This document shows, piece by piece, positions 60,948 through 64,000 of a DNA stretch of 64,000 nt. Position 1 is the stretch's first letter. Each line of letters starts with the position of its first letter. The notes beneath the pieces are model-generated. The model searched no databases. It saw only the letters and a list, made by a program, of their open reading frames with translations, and was not told the origin of the DNA. The stretch is taken from the NCBI GenBank assembly GCA_048267305.1, contig JBLWXT010000018.1, forward strand, positions 1 to 64,000. The letters are read 5' to 3'. Origin of the DNA: Owenweeksia sp048267305. GTDB taxonomy: Bacteria > Bacteroidota > Bacteroidia > Flavobacteriales > Schleiferiaceae. Both the position numbers and the translations under genes were made by a program.

Positions 60948-62168
60948 ATGGTTCTTTGGAGGCCAATGCTGGCCCTTTTCCTTATCGCAAATAGCCCTCA
61001 GATAATTGCTCAGGATTCACTCTTCACTAAAAAGAAATTAAAGAAAAGTGATGTAGAACTCCTCCTCTCCTACTACACTCAGGATGGCCAGCACTCGGCA
61101 GTTACCGGAGGTGAGGGAACGGAATTTTTGCAGGTTTACAGTACCAACCTAAACTACACCCAGGTGGTGGATGATAAAAAAACATACACCTTTCATGCGG
61201 GTGCTGATGTAATCTCCTCTGCTTCTACCGATCGTATTGATTTTGTTATGTCGTCAGCCTCCAGGGTAGATCAGCACACCACTTTGGGCTTTGGCTATAG
61301 CCAGAAACTAAAAAATCCAAATCAGGAATCAGGGGGTAATATTATCTTCTCCATTGAATCAGATTACACATCCCTTGGCGGGGAAATTTGGGGAAGCCAA
61401 TTAAGTGCTGATCAAACCACAGAAATTACTGGCAGCTTTCAGGCCTACTTTGATGACCTGAGATGGGGACGATTGAAGAAGCCATACATTATTGAAGCAC
61501 AGAAGCTGTTGTACCCACAAGAACTGAGAGGTACCGAATGGTTTGATACACACAATCGCTATTCCTATAACTTTTCGTTTAGCATCCGTAAAGATCTCAA
61601 TAAACGAATGAGCTTAAGTCTATACCCAACCTATACCTATCAGGAGGGATTGCTCTCCACTCCTTTCCATCGGGTATATTTTACGGATGAATTCCTACCC
61701 CGCGTAGAAAACCTTCCGCAAAAGCGAAAGCAAACCGCTCTGGGAGTACAGCTAAATTCCTTTGCCACCAAGAGAGTGGTACTTCGCTCTTTTTACCAGT
61801 TTTATACAGATGACTTTGGCCTGTCCAGCAATATGGTAAAACTTGAACTTCCTGTAAAGATTACTCCAAAATGGAGCCTTAGTCCCTTTATCCGATATGT
61901 AAACCAAAATGGCAGTCGCTTCTTTAAGCCGTATAAGGAGCATTCTGCTTCACAAATTTTCTACACTTCTGATTATGACCTTTCCTCGTTTTGGTCCGCC
62001 AATGTGGGCTTAAACCTAAACCTTACCAGAAGAACCGAACATGGACGTAAGTATAAATTTGGTGGCTGGTCATTTAGATACTCCTACTATAAGCGAAGTG
62101 ACGGGTTATATGCCCACATTTTCAGTAGCTACTTTGGCTTTGGGCGCAAGCATTCAAAAAGCAATTAA
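60948..62168 (+). CDS. DUF3570 outer-membrane beta-barrel protein
   Basis: 406-residue protein of the DUF3570 family. The start at MVLWRPMLALFLIANSPQIIAQ (60948) gives a signal peptide; the in-frame reading from 60855 overlaps the DUF4266 gene and is rejected. The rest is amphipathic strands with many Tyr/Phe/Trp (SVSYNFSFSIR-like, SLYPTYTYQEG, RVVLRSFYQFYTDDFG) and ends HSKSN, consistent with an outer-membrane barrel. It belongs with the Trx-ApbE and DUF4266 genes on one transcript; function not known to me. Confidence 0.82.
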   Translation: MVLWRPMLALFLIANSPQIIAQDSLFTKKKLKKSDVELLLSYYTQDGQHSAVTGGEGTEFLQVYSTNLNYTQVVDDKKTYTFHAGADVISSASTDRIDFVMSSASRVDQHTTLGFGYSQKLKNPNQESGGNIIFSIESDYTSLGGEIWGSQLSADQTTEITGSFQAYFDDLRWGRLKKPYIIEAQKLLYPQELRGTEWFDTHNRYSYNFSFSIRKDLNKRMSLSLYPTYTYQEGLLSTPFHRVYFTDEFLPRVENLPQKRKQTALGVQLNSFATKRVVLRSFYQFYTDDFGLSSNMVKLELPVKITPKWSLSPFIRYVNQNGSRFFKPYKEHSASQIFYTSDYDLSSFWSANVGLNLNLTRRTEHGRKYKFGGWSFRYSYYKRSDGLYAHIFSSYFGFGRKHSKSN

Positions 62169-62179
62169 CAGCATTAAAA

Positions 62180-62210
62180 AAGCCCCTTCTGGTATAACCA
62201 AAAGGGGCTT
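62180..62210. terminator. Bidirectional terminator
   Basis: Arms AAGCCCCTT and AAGGGGCTT plus an inner TGGT/ACCA pair (one mismatch) and flanking A/T runs. It can end the DUF3570 gene and, from the other side, the chaperone gene at 62234. Confidence 0.85.
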
Positions 62211-62233
62211 AAGTTTTATAGGGAAACTATGTT

Positions 62234-64000
62234 CTAGTAGAACTTGGATCTGCGATCGTCAAGTTTAGCTCCATCTTTCAATGCCTGGAATACGGCACCC
62301 TGAACTCTGCCACGCATAGCTTGTTCCTGCTGATTCTTTTGCTGAGTGTAATCAGGTAGTTCCTGAGCCGGAGTAACGGATACAGCTTCGGCAACATAAA
62401 CACCTCTTAAACCTTTTATGGGCTTGGTTTTCTTACCTGTTTCCAAGGCTGTGATTGCTCCAACAACCTTAGGCTCATTTCCATAAACACCTATGCTGGG
62501 GCTTTGGAAATTAATGTTAAGGGTATTTTCAGTCAAACCTAGTTTCAATGCTATTGCGCTAAGGCTCTCACCAGCTTTCATCGCTTCATCAAACTTCTTG
62601 ATAAAGTCTTCAGCTTTCTTCTCATTAATAACCTGTGGCTTAATTTGCTCTTTAATGCTGCTAAGCTCACGGTATCCTTCTTCATTACGATCAGTAAGTA
62701 TAGCCACTACATAAGGAGTAGTGCTTGTAAACAATTGAATATCTCCAATCTTAGTTTCCTCATTACCTACTCCTACTCCATTTGCCCATTTCACAATATC
62801 GCGATTAGCGCCAAGCCCTGGTATAGATTCATCAAAAGCCTTGAGGTTGGTAGCTACTCTTGGTGCATATCCTAGCTCCTCTGCTTTCGCTGAAAACTCA
62901 TCAGCACTATTTACCTGCCCGGCAAACTCACCTGCCTTGCTGTAGATATTATTGAGTGTGGTTTCACTAGCGGTAATCTCACGATCAATACTCACAAGTT
63001 TTACAGAAGGTGAACTTCCTTTTTGATCAAGGATTTCGATAATGTGGAATCCAAAACGAGAAGGTACAAGTCCTATTTCTCCTTTTTTACCTCTAAAGCT
63101 AAAGTTGCTAAACGGTCTAACCATGGCCTGAGGGCCAAACCAGCCAAGGCTTCCACCCTGAGCTCCTGATCCTTGATCATCAGAAACCTGCATGGCCAAC
63201 TGACGGAACCTGGAAGTATCCGCTTTTACAACTTTCAGCAAACTGTCTGCAAGTTCTTTAGCCTGTTGCCCGGTGCGATCCGGATTTCCTCTTTCCAATC
63301 CCTGAAAGGAAATTAGAATATGACGTGCCTTAACAGAGTCTGGAAGATTCTTTTTATCCACCACTTTAGTGATTTGATAAAAGCCACCCACTTCATAAGG
63401 ACCTACAACAGTACCAATAGACTTGGTAAAAATTGTAGAATCAATTCCTTGTGGAAGGTTTGCCTTGGAGTAATAATCCGGAGCTCTTCTGTTATCTGCA
63501 TAACTGGCAGCGTAAGCCGAATCATTTTTAGTGGTTTTAAAAGTTTCGATGGTATCGCCATTAGCATCCAGTTTAGGCACAGAATCACCGATATAACTTG
63601 TAAGCTCTGCTATAATTTCGTTGCGATCTTCCTGAGATGCCTGCACATCAAAAGTTACAAACTCAATGCTTGCTGCCTTTTCAGCTTTAAACTGCTCCTT
63701 GTTTTCGTTGTAATACTTTTTGAAATCAGCATCAGTAACTTCAACGGTGCTGTCAGCCACTGAAGAGTATTCCATGGCAATAACCTTGGCATTTACTGTA
63801 GTACTGTTGCGCACATACAAATCCTTGGCAAGAGACTTAGGTACATAAAGTCCCTTTTCAACGGCCTTATTGTATTTTGTTTGTAGTGTATTTGTTTTTT
63901 CGCTTTTCTCAAATTCAATCCATTGGGCATAGGCTTCAGTGGCCTGCTCCTCCAATCCGCGATTGGCCTCAATGTTATTGATATATTGTTGAAAAAGCCC
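62234..64000 (-). CDS. PpiD-like peptidylprolyl isomerase/chaperone, partial at window edge
   Basis: Partial: reading continues to the right edge of the window and the N terminus lies beyond it, so the true start is unseen. The visible 588 residues hold a parvulin-type PPIase domain (about 195-300: VKARHILISFQG, DDQGSGAQGGSLGWFGPQAMVRPFSNF and SRFGFHIIEIL) flanked by SurA/PpiD-like helical regions. The C-terminal part has a second, degenerate parvulin-like unit. Likely the inner-membrane periplasmic chaperone PpiD, helping outer-membrane protein folding; it may alternatively be SurA. Confidence 0.85.
   Translation of the reverse strand, partial: GLFQQYINNIEANRGLEEQATEAYAQWIEFEKSEKTNTLQTKYNKAVEKGLYVPKSLAKDLYVRNSTTVNAKVIAMEYSSVADSTVEVTDADFKKYYNENKEQFKAEKAASIEFVTFDVQASQEDRNEIIAELTSYIGDSVPKLDANGDTIETFKTTKNDSAYAASYADNRRAPDYYSKANLPQGIDSTIFTKSIGTVVGPYEVGGFYQITKVVDKKNLPDSVKARHILISFQGLERGNPDRTGQQAKELADSLLKVVKADTSRFRQLAMQVSDDQGSGAQGGSLGWFGPQAMVRPFSNFSFRGKKGEIGLVPSRFGFHIIEILDQKGSSPSVKLVSIDREITASETTLNNIYSKAGEFAGQVNSADEFSAKAEELGYAPRVATNLKAFDESIPGLGANRDIVKWANGVGVGNEETKIGDIQLFTSTTPYVVAILTDRNEEGYRELSSIKEQIKPQVINEKKAEDFIKKFDEAMKAGESLSAIALKLGLTENTLNINFQSPSIGVYGNEPKVVGAITALETGKKTKPIKGLRGVYVAEAVSVTPAQELPDYTQQKNQQEQAMRGRVQGAVFQALKDGAKLDDRRSKFY

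Noticed and set aside
1..64000. CRISPR arrays, tRNA or rRNA genes, insertion sequences, prophage and toxin-antitoxin pairs.
   Set aside because: I read for regular repeats, cloverleaf motifs, transposase and integrase signatures and found none I could support.

Overview
The window looks like a chromosomal stretch of a Bacteroidota genome, probably a marine or aquatic Flavobacteriales (Cryomorphaceae-like) species. The signs are type IX secretion (T9SS) C-terminal sorting domains on several secreted proteins, a TonB receptor paired with a DUF4249 lipoprotein, many short lipoproteins, promoters of the Bacteroidota form (TTG, then about 18-22 nt, then TAnnTTTG), weak ribosome binding sites, and moderate-to-low GC. 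I found no rRNA, tRNA, CRISPR array, insertion sequence or prophage.

Layout. 1-8.7 kb: a PhoX-like secreted phosphatase with a T9SS tail, a DUF202 membrane protein, an orphan GspG-like protein, an esterase/metallo-hydrolase lipoprotein pair, a pentapeptide-repeat protein and an SDR. 8.7-17.9 kb: a SulP transporter, a MarR-DOMON-NTF2 cassette with matching palindromes before two of its genes, secreted hydrolases and a CoA transferase. 18-23.6 kb: a stress/signalling island with two universal stress proteins, a PAS histidine kinase, a response regulator fused to a Crp-type DNA-binding module, and an Hsp20. 23.6-40.3 kb: mostly housekeeping and metabolic genes (mdh, ZIP transporter, EcsC, csaA, purT, ppa, ssb, terC, glyA, fahA), with a GAF/PAS kinase and two secreted proteins with sorting tails. 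40.3-44 kb: a large multi-PAS kinase with an overlapping single-domain response regulator. 44.3-53.7 kb: rhlE, a tiny His-rich lipoprotein, a bifunctional RelA/SpoT enzyme, a Fur-family regulator, then purA, an OstA-like protein, a CAP protein and a thioredoxin-like protein packed together. 53.8-64 kb: a flavodoxin-like protein, the TonB receptor/DUF4249 pair, a zinc-protease-like lipoprotein, a thioredoxin-ApbE fusion with DUF4266 and DUF3570 partners, and a PpiD-like chaperone cut by the window edge.

The two most interesting systems are these. (1) An apparent regulon at 18-23 kb: a TGAC-N4-GTCA inverted repeat occurs twice before the first universal stress gene, once before the second and (one mismatch) once before hsp20. 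For the first stress gene and hsp20 it lies at exactly the same distance from the putative -7 element. The Crp-fused response regulator encoded between them is the natural candidate to bind it. (2) The thioredoxin-ApbE fusion (59.3-62.2 kb) with a small Cys-tailed DUF4266 lipoprotein and a DUF3570 outer-membrane barrel, behind one good promoter; it looks like an envelope redox/flavinylation system whose target is not obvious. Both functional readings are inferences from sequence and context.
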